DNA from: Thermothielavioides terrestris NRRL 8126
Lineage: Eukaryota > Ascomycota > Sordariomycetes > Sordariales > Chaetomiaceae
Direction: 5' to 3'
DNA length: 64,000 bases
Assembly (NCBI RefSeq): GCF_000226115.1
Contig: NC_016461.1
Location: 1,860,001-1,924,000 of the forward strand
The notes under the pieces are model-generated. The model saw only the letters and a program-made list of their open reading frames with translations. It was not told the DNA's origin and searched no databases. The translations under genes and the position numbers were made by a program. Below, piece by piece: positions 1 through 11,911 of this stretch; position 1 is the first letter of the stretch; each line of letters starts with the position of its first letter.

Positions 1-1506
1 AGTTCACTGGGAGATTCAGCGGAGATGACTCCCCAAGGGCTAGACATCTAAATACCTGTCATCAAGTCTCTTTCTTGGTCAACAGACAGCCTAGATGGAC
101 GGAAGCGAGGGATTGCTTGGCCCCATCAGGCATTTTATCTCCTGTTGGTTCCAGACAGCGGTTGCTATGGCGGCCTGGCTGCGTGCTGGGTTCTACACTA
201 CGCGACGGAGCGCGCGACGGAGGAACACTACTGGGCTGTGCCAGAAGGGTGGGTCGCTCCGCCAAGCATGTGAACCTGGAAGCTACTCCGGACCTTCACT
301 CCCTCCAGGTATCTCACTGAGTGGGGTCGTCAAAGGCCATCTAGGTGTGTTGGTTACACACACCAGTCTGTCCCCAGCACGGAGATAGTTACTCAAGTTA
401 GCCCAGGACCAAGCTGTGTGCAGCACTTCCTACGCCTCTTCCAGCATTCCCGTCTGAATCCTAAGGTAGCATGGTGGGTGGACCCCTGCCGCGCTAGGAT
501 TCAGAATGCTGGAGGATGTGAAAGTCATCCGGGGAGCACACCCAAGTGAGGGAAAAAGGTTGACAAAAAAGAAGGCGCTGTCTCATGTTGGTTCTGTTCT
601 GCCTTCTCATGTCATAACAGGTATATACCTACCTACTCTCTCTGCTGCACGCTCGCATGGTGCTCCCTTCGCGCTTCATTGGCTCAGCAACGGTCATCGC
701 CATCAGAAGGTGCCTACACAGAAGCCTTGAGGGGTTCTGCGCCGCCTCCAGCGTATGGCACAGTGACGGGTCAAATCGTGACGGGTCAAATCGTGACGGG
801 TCAAATCGTGACGGGTCAAATCGTGCGTTTGGATCCAAGAAACGCCATGCTCTTCCCCGGTTCCTGAATTCCGGGAGCTCAGATCTTTTGTCTGCTGCTT
901 GCAATTTACAGACAGTCAAGAGATAATGCATGCAACATAAGTACACTAGGTAAGGTAGGTAGGCTGATTATTCACTTCAGATTGACAAGTAGCGAGATGC
1001 GGGGGGAATATAAAGAAAATGTAGAATAAGAAGACAAAAGAAAGAGTACATAATGCCAATGAACTAAGAAATCAAGTTCACATCTAACAGTTCATGTTTG
1101 GTTCGTTCCTGACTCGTGGGTGGCAAACTAAATGAAAGGTGGTGTGTGACGTTGGTAAGATAAGGTCGGCAAGTGGGGCCTTGCAACCCCCCAGAGCTGG
1201 CCTCTGGCAGCCGCGACTTTCCAGGTAGTCAGTCTTCCTCCCCGCCCGATTCCCAGCCTTATACGGAATACCACCTAAGAAAGTGCGGCCCGTCTTCGAT
1301 CAGCGCCCTGCCTCACCTGTGGCTGGCGCATCTTCCAGCTCTGAGGGCTCAGACGCTCGTTGGCTTCCCAACCGTATCACGACCTACCTAGTATTTGCGC
1401 CAACAGGCAACCTGATGTGCCCCGCCCCCGCCTAGCTGCTTGATCTCCACATCCCGCCACCTGCGCATGGTCACCCTCTGCCTCTCGCGCAGCATCACGA
1501 CCGAAG
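1..1506. other. Gene-free stretch at window start
   Basis: No reading frame here has recognisable protein features or a coherent exon structure. It holds a four-copy 15-bp tandem repeat (763-822) and short runs of the TAGGTAGG/CCTACCTA kind near 948-962 and 1382-1390, which recur in other intergenic parts of the window. The last few hundred bases are the upstream region of the E2 gene. Confidence 0.6.
763..822. repeat. 15-bp tandem repeat, four copies
   Basis: The unit GTGACGGGTCAAATC is repeated four times without mismatch (763-777, 778-792, 793-807, 808-822), then breaks off into unrelated sequence. Because the unit is a multiple of three it keeps several overlapping frames open, giving short Arg-Phe-Asp-Pro-Ser type repeats on the minus strand. 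I see no reason to think it is translated. Confidence 0.9.
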
Positions 1507-2111
1507 ATGGCGGGGCACTTTGCTGCCAAGAGGTTGAGCAAGGAGCTCTCTAAGGTTTGCGGCGTGTCGCCCTGTGCATAGGCGCCCTGTCTAATGCTTT
1601 CCTTCTAGATACGCAGCTCGCTCCCGCCGGGAATTGAGCTGGTTTCGGCGGACAACTTCGAGGAGTGGCTCTTGGACATCAGGGTCTTAGACAACAACCC
1701 GCTCTATCAGAACGAGACGTACAGGCTGAAGTTCCGCTTTGCCTCGTCATATCCCATCGGTATGTCCTGCGCGCCATGTGCGCGCGGCGCGGAGGGGGGG
1801 TTCAGCCTGCAACGATTCTAACCTGGAGCTCGTCGCTTGCAGAACCGCCCGAAGTGGTCTTCGTGAAGCTTCCCGACCGGCCGATCCCAATACACCCCCA
1901 CATCTATTCGAACGGCATCATCTGCCTCGACCTCCTCGGGCAACAGGGCTGGAGTCCGGTGCAGAACGTTGAGAGCGTCTGCATGAGCTTGCAGAGCATG
2001 TTGACGGGCAACTCCAAGAACGAGCGGCCGCCTGGAGACGAGGAGTTCGTCCGGGGAAACCGCCTTCGGCCGAAGGACATCGAATTCTACTACCACGACA
2101 ACGACGTATGA
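1507..2111 (+). CDS. Ubiquitin-conjugating enzyme E2, UBE2W-like
   Basis: Three exons (1507-1554, 1609-1759, 1843-2111) give 155 residues, the size of a bare UBC fold. The active-site region reads HPHIYSNGIICLDLL, which puts the catalytic cysteine at residue 94. The HPH in place of the usual HPN, and the C-terminal part with WSP, SVCMSLQSML and a short polar tail, resemble metazoan UBE2W and plant UBC16-type enzymes. Human UBE2W prefers alpha-amino groups at protein N-termini; whether this enzyme does the same is inference. The start is the first ATG in frame and is followed by a 16-codon first exon. Both introns have GT...AG ends and the phases match (0 and 1). The neighbour downstream is VPS33 on the same strand, with no functional link that I see. 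Confidence 0.9.
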
Positions 2112-2762
2112 CCCCGTCTTGGGGGTCTTTCCTCGGGAAGTTGGTTTTCTTTTTCGTTGTTTTGCTTCATTTTCACTTCGAAAGCCTGGGTTTATTGGCT
2201 TCCTGGTTGGGATTCGAGCGTTGAATTTTACCAGCGGTTCGATGGGTTTGTGTGCATTCGGTCGATCAACTTTGCTGGCCGCATTGATGCATCGGAGAGC
2301 GCTTGGCCGTTGGGCGGTTCGAGGTGGACGGAGGCGCTCACATCGGAGGCGCTCACATCGCGACGCGTAAGATTCCGCTCTCCCGGGGTCATATGTGGAG
2401 GAAACGGCGGGCCTAAGGTACACACAGCCTACGTGTAGTATGTTCCATGGAGGTATGAGAGTGATCTTTAGCTCAAAGACGTCGCTGCCTTGTTGTGCTA
2501 GGTACCTGGTACCTAGATACGCAGATGTTATCGGTTGTGATTGACTTCCAGCGTCTCTTGTTGCTTGATGTAAAAGTGGACTTCGTCGGTTTCGGTTCCA
2601 CACCAATCGCCGCTAACTAAATTAGGCAGCGACGAAAGCAACTTCGACAGCCCCACCAGCCTGGAGCTTGGACCCGCTCGGCATTCCTTCGGCAGCCAAA
2701 CACGAGCTCAGTGGTCATGTTCCAGCAGCATCCGCGGAACGCCGCATGGAGAGCTCACTACC
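2112..2762. other. Intergenic, E2 3' end to VPS33 5' region
   Basis: No gene is visible. It contains a two-copy direct repeat of CGGAGGCGCTCACAT at about 2329-2358 and a GGTACCTGGTACCTAG stretch near 2500-2515. The last 150 bases should include the VPS33 promoter and leader. Confidence 0.5.
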
Positions 2763-5193
2763 ATGGCTCCTCGTGCGGCGTTTGACACGGAGCAGGTCAG
2801 AGACAGAGCGCGCAAGGACCTGCTACATCTCCTCGAGGGAGTAAGTCGATGCATCCGGCGCGGCGCGCCTCGCTGAGGCGAGGGACGCAGCGCAGCGCGC
2901 AGGACGCGATGAGACTGACCGACCGCACGCCTTCCCCTAGGTCCGCGGCAAGAAAAACCTCGTTATCGAAAAAGAGCTAGCAGGTCCACTTGGTGTCGTG
3001 GTCAAGGCCTCGACCCTGCGCGACTACGGCGTCGACAATTTCTTCTTCCTCGAGAACAAAAACACAGACACCAGCCAGCGGAATGTCGTCTTCATTGCGC
3101 GGGGCGAGTCTGCCCGCAATGCTCACGCCATCGCCGGTGAGACTCACTCCAAAACCAATCACGCACGCCCAAACTCCCTCTCCCTGCAATTTTCAAATTG
3201 TCACTCTCGGCCCTAGAGTAGACAGTGCTGAGCTCTTCCGCCACTCGGCGCCTGTCAGTCAGATGGGCCGTATATGGAGCCGGTCAGGCCAGCGCGGTCC
3301 TATAGCCTCACTGGACGTCGCAAGACAAGCAGTTGATGCCATCATCGCGTGCTGACAGACAATGCGTAGACCAGGTAATCCGGCTCCAACGAGAGAGCCA
3401 GTCGCCCCACGAATTCCACATCTTCTGGGTGCCGCGCCGGACATTGCTGTCGGACAAGGTGCTGGAGGAAGCCGGCGTCCTGGGTGACACCAATGTCTCC
3501 GAGCTGCCGCTCTTCTTTTTCCCACTGGAAAAGGATGTCCTGTCGCTGGAACTGAACGATTCCTTCCGGGATCTATATCTAGCCAAGGACCCGACTCCCG
3601 TCTTCCTGCTCGCCCGCGCGTTAATGGGCATCCAGCAGCGGCACGGACTGTTTCCACGCATCATCGGCAAGGGAGACAATGCCAAACGCGTAGCCGACCT
3701 CCTTTCTCGCATGCGGCAGGAACTGCTCGCTGGAGAGGATGCAGGCGAAACGGACGGAGCCGGGCTGGGTCCCAGCACCACGATCGAGAACGTCATCATC
3801 ATCGACCGCGAGGTTGACTTCGTGACGCCGCTCCTGACGCAGTTGACGTACGAGGGCCTGCTAGATGAGGTTTTTGGAATTCGGAACAATCAGACCGATG
3901 TCGATGCCACCATCGTCGGTGCACCAGCTCAACCATCGGGGCCGGGCACATCGGCAGCTGCGCCGGTGAGCAATGGGCCGTCGCGGAAGCGCAAGATCCA
4001 GCTGGATGGGTCGGATGCGCTATTTGCGCAGCTCCGGGACGCCAACTTTGCCATCGTTGGTGGTCTCCTGAACAAGGTTGCCCGCCGGCTGCAGAGCGAC
4101 TACGAGAGTAGGCACAATTCCAAGACGGCAGCGGAGCTCAAGGAGTTCGTACAGAAGCTGCCTGGCTACCAAGCCGAACAGCAGAGTGTGAAGATACACA
4201 CGGGCATGGCAGAGGAAATCATCAAGTACACGCGGACCGAGAGCTTCAACAAGCTGCTAGAAGTCCAGCAGAACCTCGCGGCCGGGGCGGACCCGTCGTC
4301 GCAATTCGACGCGATCGAGGAGCTCATAGCTCGCGACACGCCGCTGCCCCAGGTTCTCAGGTTATTGTGCATCTACTCTTGCATTTCTGGCGGCATCAAA
4401 GCCAAGGAGCTGGACCACTTCCGGCGGCTGATCCTGCAGGGGTATGGCTACCAGCACCTCCTGACCCTCCACAACCTGGAGCGGCTGCAGATGTTGCTGT
4501 CGAGGACATCACCCCTGGCCTCGATGATTCCCATGACGGGCTCGGCGGGCGCTCAGGGAACGAAGACGAACTACACGTATCTGCGGAAGCAGCTCCGGCT
4601 CATCGTGGATGAGGTCAACGAGCACGATCCCAATGACATCGCCTACGTGTACAGCGGCTACGCTCCCCTATCCATCCGGCTTGTGCAGTGCGTGCTGCAG
4701 AAGCAGTATCTCGTCTCCATCACAAAAGGCGCCGGGGCGACCAACGCGCCGGGCCCCGCCGCCGGGGGAGCCCAGGGCTGGCGCGGCTTCGACGACGCGG
4801 TCAAACACGTCCGAGGCCAGACATTCGACGAAATCCAGAAGGGCGAGGACAAGGCAGTCAAGGCGCGGGCGCTGTTGTCGGGTGGGACAGGCGACAAGAA
4901 GACCGTCTTTGTGGTGTTCGTAGGCGGCATCACTTTCACAGAGATTGCCGCCCTGCGGTTCCTTGCGAGGCAAGAAGAAGGTGGGTCAGGCGGGTGGCAG
5001 ACAGCGATGGCCCTCAGCATTCACTCAGGACCTGGTTTAACTGACTCTGTGTGCATCGGGAGCAGCGCGGAGAAACATCGTCATCTGCACCACATCGATC
5101 ATTAGCGGAAACAGGATGATGGATGCAGCGATCGAGAAGGAGACGTTCGAGAAGAGCACCCCGCAGGCTCCGCCACCTCCGCCGGCTAGATGA
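2763..5193 (+). CDS. VPS33: Vps33, Sec1/Munc18-family vacuolar sorting protein
   Basis: Four exons (2763-2840, 2941-3136, 3370-4980, 5066-5193) encode 670 residues, the normal Vps33 size. SM-family landmarks are present in order: an N-terminal DLLHLLEG...KKNLVIEKELAGPLG segment, FHIFWVPRR, LPLFFFPLEKDVLSLEL, IENVIIIDREVDFVTPLLTQ, LTYEGLLDEVFGI, the KELDHFRRLILQGYG helix region, and the C-terminal VVFVGGITFTEIAALRFL and RNIVICTTSIISG strands. Vps33 is the SNARE-binding subunit of HOPS and CORVET, which tether membranes at the vacuole and endosome. Intron 2 is long (233 nt). Its acceptor at 3368-3369 was chosen because it restores phase and yields AIADQVIRLQRES, as expected for the family; two nearby AGs do not. 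The last intron (4981-5065) must be removed to reach the conserved C-terminus. A low-complexity Ala/Gly insert lies around nt 4730-4770. Confidence 0.94.
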
Positions 5194-6260
5194 ATCACAT
5201 CGGGGCACCCCAAATAAAATGAGACGTTGCTATCAGCGCAGCTGGTGTGAGCTTTGGGGTGGTCATTCGGAGAACAAGGGAGAGAATGCTGTTTTAAAAC
5301 AAAACAAACTCTCGGGGAGCGCCGGGAATGCTTGCACGGATGTGTCAAAGCCGGTAGTTTCATGTCCATACGGGAATAATACGATGATACCCGAACCGGC
5401 AGGGAGGCGTCGTTGGGCTTGCATCTCGAAGCCCCAGAGGATGACGCTTCTCGAGGAGGAAGTTGCCCGGAAGTTCTATGTTACCGGCCTTGACCCTACC
5501 TCCTACCTGTGCACGATACCTGGAGGAACCTGGAATGTCTGGCGGGGGGTTGTGTGGGTTGGCGAAGGCGCTGTTTATGGGCGCTCACGTGATGATACCA
5601 TGCCTGAAATGGCCTGTTTCAATGCTCTCGGTCAGCGCCTCCATGTTGGACTCACAGCGGCTCAGTGGCACTGTGGAGACGAACCTGCACTGTCTCTCTC
5701 ATTAGACCTGGACCCGAGACTCCTCATTTGCACACAGCGAGCCCGCCCGTAGGGGCTTCTAAGCCGATTCTCCAGTGATATCAATCCCTCATCTGTATTC
5801 CGTACCTATTCTTGAGACCGAGCCGCAATCACGAGCTGCTCTTTGCCCAACGGCACGGCGTGTGCGGCGGCTCGATATGTGTATTCGAGGTATGCCGCAT
5901 TTTTCCCTGTGACCTGCAACTTGGCTTGGCCCGCAACCGTGCAAATTGAGAAGCAATTCCCGGCCCCCGTCGTCCCTCACGTATCTAACCCTCTCGACGT
6001 CCCAGATATGTCATGCTGATGCGTGCAACCAGAGATCCAGGCCCAGCTTCACCCATAGCCACACACACACACGAGCCTCACATCTGGCCATTGGCCTGTA
6101 AACACCAGCTTGCGGCCCCTCGCCGCCCTGCAGACCCCCGGCCCTCGCCTCATATGGCACCAGGGCGAGCGGGCCCGTGTGCAACGACAACCATCCCGAC
6201 TCCAGATATCGCGAAGACCCCAAGCCACATCCCCCGTGGCCCGTGGTTCCCGTCGATATA
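5194..6260. other. Intergenic, VPS33 to LSD1
   Basis: About 1.07 kb with several chance frames on both strands and no recognisable protein. It contains one GTATTCCGTAC element (5795-5805) of the recurrent kind and a short CA run near 6060-6072. It should hold the LSD1 promoter and leader at its right end. Confidence 0.5.
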
Positions 6261-9200
6261 ATGGGAAGTTCTTCGAGGCTCCGTCTGAGACAGTCTAGCC
6301 GTTCAGCAAAACGCCTCTCGAGAGGAGCCAGGGAGCTCGACTCACGCCGCTCAACGCGCACTTCACTCAACAGTCCCACCAAGCCTCTGTCGTCGTCTGC
6401 CACCTCGTTGTCAGACCAAGAGCTCTCCCTAGAGACGACACATCGCACTTCGACGGGGAGCTCGGAGAACATTGCCGCCGAAATTGTTGTTTGGACCGAA
6501 GACATGGATGCCATGGTCGTCGACGATCCTGAATCAGCCGCCCCGGCCGGCCTGGCCCAGGAGGAAAAGGCTATGTATGTGTAGCCCCCCGACTTGCTTT
6601 GATGGTCGCTGGTTCACTGCGCCCATTTCTGGTTTCACTCAGGCGCATGCCTCAACTGCTCCATAATGTGCTGCCGTTATTGGCCGCCATCTCTTCCTGG
6701 CTGCCCGGGGGCTGCCCGCTTGCACTAGCCATTGCTGAATCAAGAACAGAACACCCGCACCCTCCTCTCCTCCTCCACCGCCCGCACCCGCCCCGGTGTC
6801 GATCCCGCCGCCAAACGGAACTTCCACAAAGGAGACGCCTTGTCTCTCATCCTCGTTGTCTTCGCTCTCCGAGCACTCCGATCTCTCGTCTATCCGGTCC
6901 GAGTCGAGCAAGGCTACCACCCCTGTCGATGCCGACAGTTCAAGAGAAGCCCCAGTCCCCAGCACTGCCATCCCCACCCAGCCGATGGACTCGCCGAGGC
7001 GAAAGTGGGATGTGCGGCCAAAAGTCTCCATCCCTCCCGATCTCCCCCTCCAAGAGTACGCGCTGCAGTGTGTCATGGCAGCTGAGGCGTCGAGACTCAA
7101 CCCTTACTCGCTCCATCAAGAAGAGTACCTGATGCTTCGCGATCACATTAGCCACGCGCAAGTGACGACCTACCTGAACATCAGGAACGGCATCTTAAGG
7201 CTATGGGTCAGGAACCCCCAAATCCCCGTTACCCGCGAGGAAGCCATCGGCTGCGCCAAAGACGCGAGGTGGTTCGACCTCGCTAGCGTCTGTTTCGACT
7301 GGCTTGTCCGTCGTGGTTACATCAACTTCGGTTGTGTCGAGGCGCGGCCGTCGCGCCAGGATTCCCACAGCGCCTCTCCCAAGGGGAAGCGCAGGACTGT
7401 CGTCGTCATCGGCGCGGGCATGGCCGGCCTCGGTTGTGCAAGGCAACTGGAGGGGCTCTTTGCACAATACGCCAAGAACTTCCGCCGTATGGGCGAAGAA
7501 CCGCCTCGGGTGATCGTCCTTGAGGGAAGAAACCGGATAGGCGGCAGGGTTTATTCTCGGGCCTTGCAGACGAGACCAAAACAGATCCCAGACCAATTTC
7601 AGGGGAAGCGATTTACCGCCGAGATGGGAGGAATGATCATCACCGGCTTTGATAGGGGTAATCCCTTGAATATTCTAGTCAGAGGGCAGTTGGGCCTCGC
7701 CTACCACCTGCTGAGGCCGGACACGACGCTCTACGATTCTAACGGAAAGGCGGTGGATCTACGTCGTGACCAGCTGGTGGAGAAGCTTCACAACGACTGC
7801 CTCGACCGGGTCAGCGAGTACAAGTACAAGCCACCAGCCTCGAAACTCATTGAGGGTAACAGAGATTTGATCGACGAGGGCAAGGATAGCTCGGCCGAGA
7901 CGCATAAGACGATACGACAGGCGGAAGAATCTGCCGCTGCCCAACCTTACGCGCCGCCTGTGTCGCAGCAAAATATCGCGCCGCAGGTGAATCTCGTGCC
8001 GGTGTCGACCGATCGGGCCACCGGGAAGATACATACGGAGCCTGGCATGCCGGGCGCCGTCAAGGCAGCGCAGAAAGCGAAGCTGATGGGGTGGACACTG
8101 AAACATGGCGTCAGCGAGGACGCAGACCTGGATGTCGAGTCGGCAGCCAAGGAGCCGGGTGCTACTTTCGGGAGCGTCATGGACCGGGTGATAGGGCAGT
8201 ACCGGGACCTCGTGGACCTGACGGCCCAGGACTTCAGGCTCATGAACTGGCACGTCGCCAACTTGGAGTACAGCAATGCGACGAATTACCACCAGCTCAG
8301 TCTGCAGGGGTGGGACATCGACGCGGGCAACGAATGGGAGGGCAGCCACTCCATGGTGGTGGGGGGCTATCAGAGCGTCCCCAGGGGCCTCATGCACCTG
8401 CCCACCCCCCTGGATGTCCGACAACGGTCGCCTGTCAACAAGATCACCTACACGGCCAACAGCCCATCCGGCCCTGCGGTAGTGAGCTGCGAAGATGGCT
8501 CCACCGTAGAAGCCGACTACGTCGTCTGCACGATACCCCTGGGCGTGCTGAAACACGGGAACGTGCGCTTCGAGCCGCCGCTGCCGTCTTGGAAGTCGGA
8601 GGCCATCGACCGTCTCGGCTTTGGCGTTCTGAACAAGGTGATCTTGGTGTTCAAGGAACCGTTTTGGGAGGAAGACCGCGACATATTTGGCGTATTACGG
8701 ACCCCGACGAACCGTAACAGCGTGGACCAGAAAGACTACGCCTCTCGGCGGGGGCGCTTCTTCCAGTGGTTCAACGTCAGCAAAACCAGCGGCCTGCCCG
8801 TGTTGCTAGCCCTAATGGCCGGCGATGCCGGCTTCGACACGGAGCAGACCTGCAACGACGACCTCGTCACCGAGGCCATCGAGATTCTCCGCAGCGTCTA
8901 CGGCGCCCGGGTGCCCTATCCCGTCGAGGCGGTTGTCACGCGCTGGGCGTCCGACAAGTTCGCCCGTGGCAGCTACTCGTCCGCCGGACCGGACATGAAA
9001 GCCGACGACTACGACACCATGGCCCGCCCCGTCGGCAACCTTTTCTTCGCCGGCGAGCACACCTCAGGCACGCACCCGGCCACCGTGCACGGCGCTTACC
9101 TCTCGGGCCTGCGCGCCGCCTCCGAAATTATCGACGCCCTCCTCGGCCCCATCCCCATCCCCACCCCCCTCATCCTTCCCAAAGACTCCGCCTCCGCGTC

Positions 9201-9858
9201 CTCGTCCTCGTCCTCCCTCAAGCGCAAAGCCAGCGCCCTCTACCCGGAGCAACCCACCACCAAAGACCCCGCCCGCGCCCGCCGCGAAGCCTACGAGGCC
9301 GCCCTCTGGGACCACATCGTCGCGCAGCTCGGCCCGCGCCCGCTCGCGCCGGCCAAGCCGGCCCTCAACGCCTACATCTTCTACAGCAAGGCGCACCACG
9401 ACGACGCGCGCGCGCGCCTCGAGGCCGCCCGCCGCCCGGGCAAGGGCCGGCCCTCGGCCAACGAGGTGCGCATCATGAGCGCCAAGATGTGGCGCGACGC
9501 CCCCGAGGACGTGCGCCGCCCGTACATCGAGATGGCCGAGGAGCAGAAGCGCGCGTACGCCGACGCGCTCGCCGCGTTCAGGACCGCCGCCGAGGACTGG
9601 GACCGCCGCGCCGCCGCGCTGAGGGAGGCGTACGAGCGCGAACATCCCCTCGAGAAGGAGGCGCCGCAGCCGAATAATAATGCCGCTTCGGAGGAGGGCG
9701 CTGACGGCGCGCCGAGGAGGCGGAGTAGGTTGCGCGTGGAGAGCTATGCGGAGGTGGATAGTGACGATGATGACGATGATGAGGATCTCGACGAGGCGGA
9801 GTCGGAGCCGGCGGCGCGCGGCCGGGGGCGGGTGCAGCGCGTGGAGACGGCCCGGTGA
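6261..9858 (+). CDS. LSD1-type histone demethylase (SWIRM, amine oxidase, HMG box)
   Basis: Exon 1 runs 6261-6574 and exon 2 6750-9858, about 1140 residues. The first is a Ser/Arg-rich tail. A SWIRM domain follows (about residues 200-300, ending in WLVRRGYINFG). Next comes an FAD-dependent amine oxidase domain that opens with VVVIGAGMAGLGCARQL near 321 and closes with FFAGEHTSGTHPATVHG near 870. The catalytic lysine equivalent lies in GFGVLNKVILVF, about residue 733. An HMG box follows (about 968-1058), then an acidic Asp/Glu tail. Enzymes of this family demethylate mono- and dimethyl lysine on histone H3 in the nucleus. The HMG box after the oxidase is the fungal arrangement and is absent from human LSD1. 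An insert rich in Ala/Gln near nt 7850-8050 interrupts the oxidase where the human protein carries its Tower helices. The splice choice is not certain: GTATGT at 6575 with acceptor 6749, or GTGTAG at 6579 with acceptor 6744, both keep frame. Confidence 0.93.
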
Positions 9859-10613
9859 AACGAACGAACGTGCGTACATATGTATGGATGTAATAGTGCC
9901 CTGTGTCGTGTATACGGTAGTATATTTACTGCTTGTTTGGGGTTCAGGCCGGGTCGGGTTTATATGCAGCGGTGCTTTTCATCTGTTCATCTGCGTGGTG
10001 TTGGCGGGCATTTGATGAGGGGATTTCGGAGAGGAGTGCCAGCGCTGCACATCTGCATTCTTTTCCCTGCTTTTGCTCCGCAGCACGCTTACGGGTTGGA
10101 TTGGCGTGGATTCTTATCCGCGAGCAGCAGTCTAGGGGTCTTCTGCGGTGTGTTGTCTCTGCTTACTACCTATGTACAGTACCTACGCCTCGTGGTCCGG
10201 CCTCGTGGTCTCGTGGCCGACCAGTTGCAGGAGCAATATGCTGTGTGACAAGTGGGCACCGCACAGTTTTGAATGCGCTCAGGGGTGCAAACTGGCTCAT
10301 TGCGAGGTAGGTAGGACAGAAAATGCTTGCAATGGGGGACATCTGGCATCGGCAAGGAACTCTGTATTCGGAAGGCGTTGGTACACGTGAGGGCCGAGTT
10401 GCAGGGCGGAAAGCCCTGCGACCTCGCTTGAATATACAAAGGGAAACAGCCCCTTCTCAACACGGGTGATGTCTCTTCTTTTTGCAACGGAGATGAGAGA
10501 AAAGGGTGACGAAAGCCTCGTCGTGGTCGCCGCCGACGTCGTCGCCCAAGCCCTCCCCTCTCTCTCTCTTTCTCGCTGTGCCCGGTCTATGAGAATTAAT
10601 CGCTCTAACCCGC
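9859..10613. other. Convergent intergenic between LSD1 and ATP3
   Basis: Both flanking genes end here, so this is 3' untranslated and terminator sequence. No gene is visible. A CT-rich tract (about 10548-10575) lies just downstream of the ATP3 stop codon. Confidence 0.5.
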
Positions 10614-11911
10614 TTACATGTTCTCCGAGGCGGTGGCACCAGTGATGATTTCGACCAGTTCGCCGGTAATGACGGCCTGGCGGGTGCGGTTGAAGAGAAT
10701 CTGGTACTTGTTGATCATCTCGCCGGCGTTCTTGGAGGCGTTCTGAGGAGAATGGGAGTTAGTGAGGGCGGCGGGTGTGTTTGCAGTGAGAGACGAGGTT
10801 CAGGCAAGACACTCACGTCCATGGCGTTGCGGCGGGCAGAGATCTCGCAGGCGTGGCCCTCGGACAGAGCCCAGTAGAGGGAGTTGGCGAGGGCGTACTC
10901 GCGGAAGTTGGAGAGCAGCTCCTCGTCAACCTCGAAGGCGGCGAAGTTGGCTATATGGTCCAGTTAGTGGCCGGGTTCGTCGAGCCATAAAATCAAGTAT
11001 GGAGCAAACGCACGTGACGCTGCGAAGGCCTGCTCGTTGAATGCCGGGATGGAGCTGGGCTCGTAGCTCGTGGCATTGATGAACCTGTTGTAGATGATCT
11101 CAATGTCCGAGTAGTCGCCGGGCAGCAGGGCGATCTGGTCGGCGACGGCCTGGGCCTCGGCAAAGGTCGGGATGTCCTTGCCCACGCCAGCGAAGTTGAG
11201 GACAATGTTCTTGGCGTTAGTGCGCTGCAGCTGCGACCTGCACTTCTCGCCCAGGATGACGAGGTCGAAGTTGGGGTCCTCCTGCGCCCGCTGGCGGATG
11301 TAGCGCGACAGACCGGAGTGGATGCCACCGCAGAGACCCTTGTCGGAGCTGCAGACCACCAGGAGCTTCTTCTTGCCCTCGCCCTCGAGCGGCTTGGTCT
11401 CGGCCGACTTGTAGACCTCGTTGCTGGTCTCGCCGTACTTGCGCGAGTCGGTCATGGCGCGCTGCGCGCGCGTCAGCTTGGTCGAGGCGACGATCTTCAT
11501 CGTGTTGGTGATCTTCTCGATGTTGCGAATCGACTTGAGGCGGCCTTCGATCTCACGCAGGGTGGCGAAGGTGGCTGTCGGAGCTGCCGCTCTGTGGGTT
11601 GGCGTCGTCGGTTAGCCCGGCCTGCTTCCATTCCGTCCGTCTGTTTGTCTGTATGTCTGTGTGTGTCCGGCACCAGGCCACGCCGCTGTCGCGTCCCAAT
11701 GCTGCAGACAAACTCGCCCATCCGCCGCCTCTCCACCGTCACCCCAAATACGCCGCCGTGAACCCAATTGCACCGACCAGAAAGAGACCAGAAAGAGCGT
11801 GGAGCGGAGCGCAGAGCTAGGAAGGTCACATCATCACACGCACACCAGCACGTACCGGGACGAAACGGCAGCACCGGCCTTCAGCGCCGGGCGGGCAGCT
11901 CTTGACAGCAT
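10614..11911 (-). CDS. ATP3: Mitochondrial F1 ATP synthase subunit gamma
   Basis: Read on the minus strand, four exons (11911-11856, 11591-11014, 10950-10817, 10742-10614) give 298 residues, as expected. The N-terminus [15 protein letters not shown] is rich in Arg and Ala and lacks acids, a typical mitochondrial presequence. The mature part has the gamma hallmarks [44 protein letters not shown] and, in the last exon, [26 protein letters not shown]. The gamma subunit is the rotor shaft that couples proton flow through Fo to catalysis in F1. Three introns have phases 2, 1 and 0, all consistent. The first (11855-11592, 264 nt) is much longer than the others. The gene is divergent from TOP1, with 881 bp between the start codons. 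Confidence 0.96.

Noticed and set aside
8766..9677. 303-codon Arg-rich open frame on the plus strand
   Set aside because: An out-of-frame reading of the LSD1 3' exon; nearly all Arg, Pro and Ala.
9064..9879. 271-codon open frame on the minus strand
   Set aside because: Antisense of the LSD1 HMG region; low complexity, no motif.
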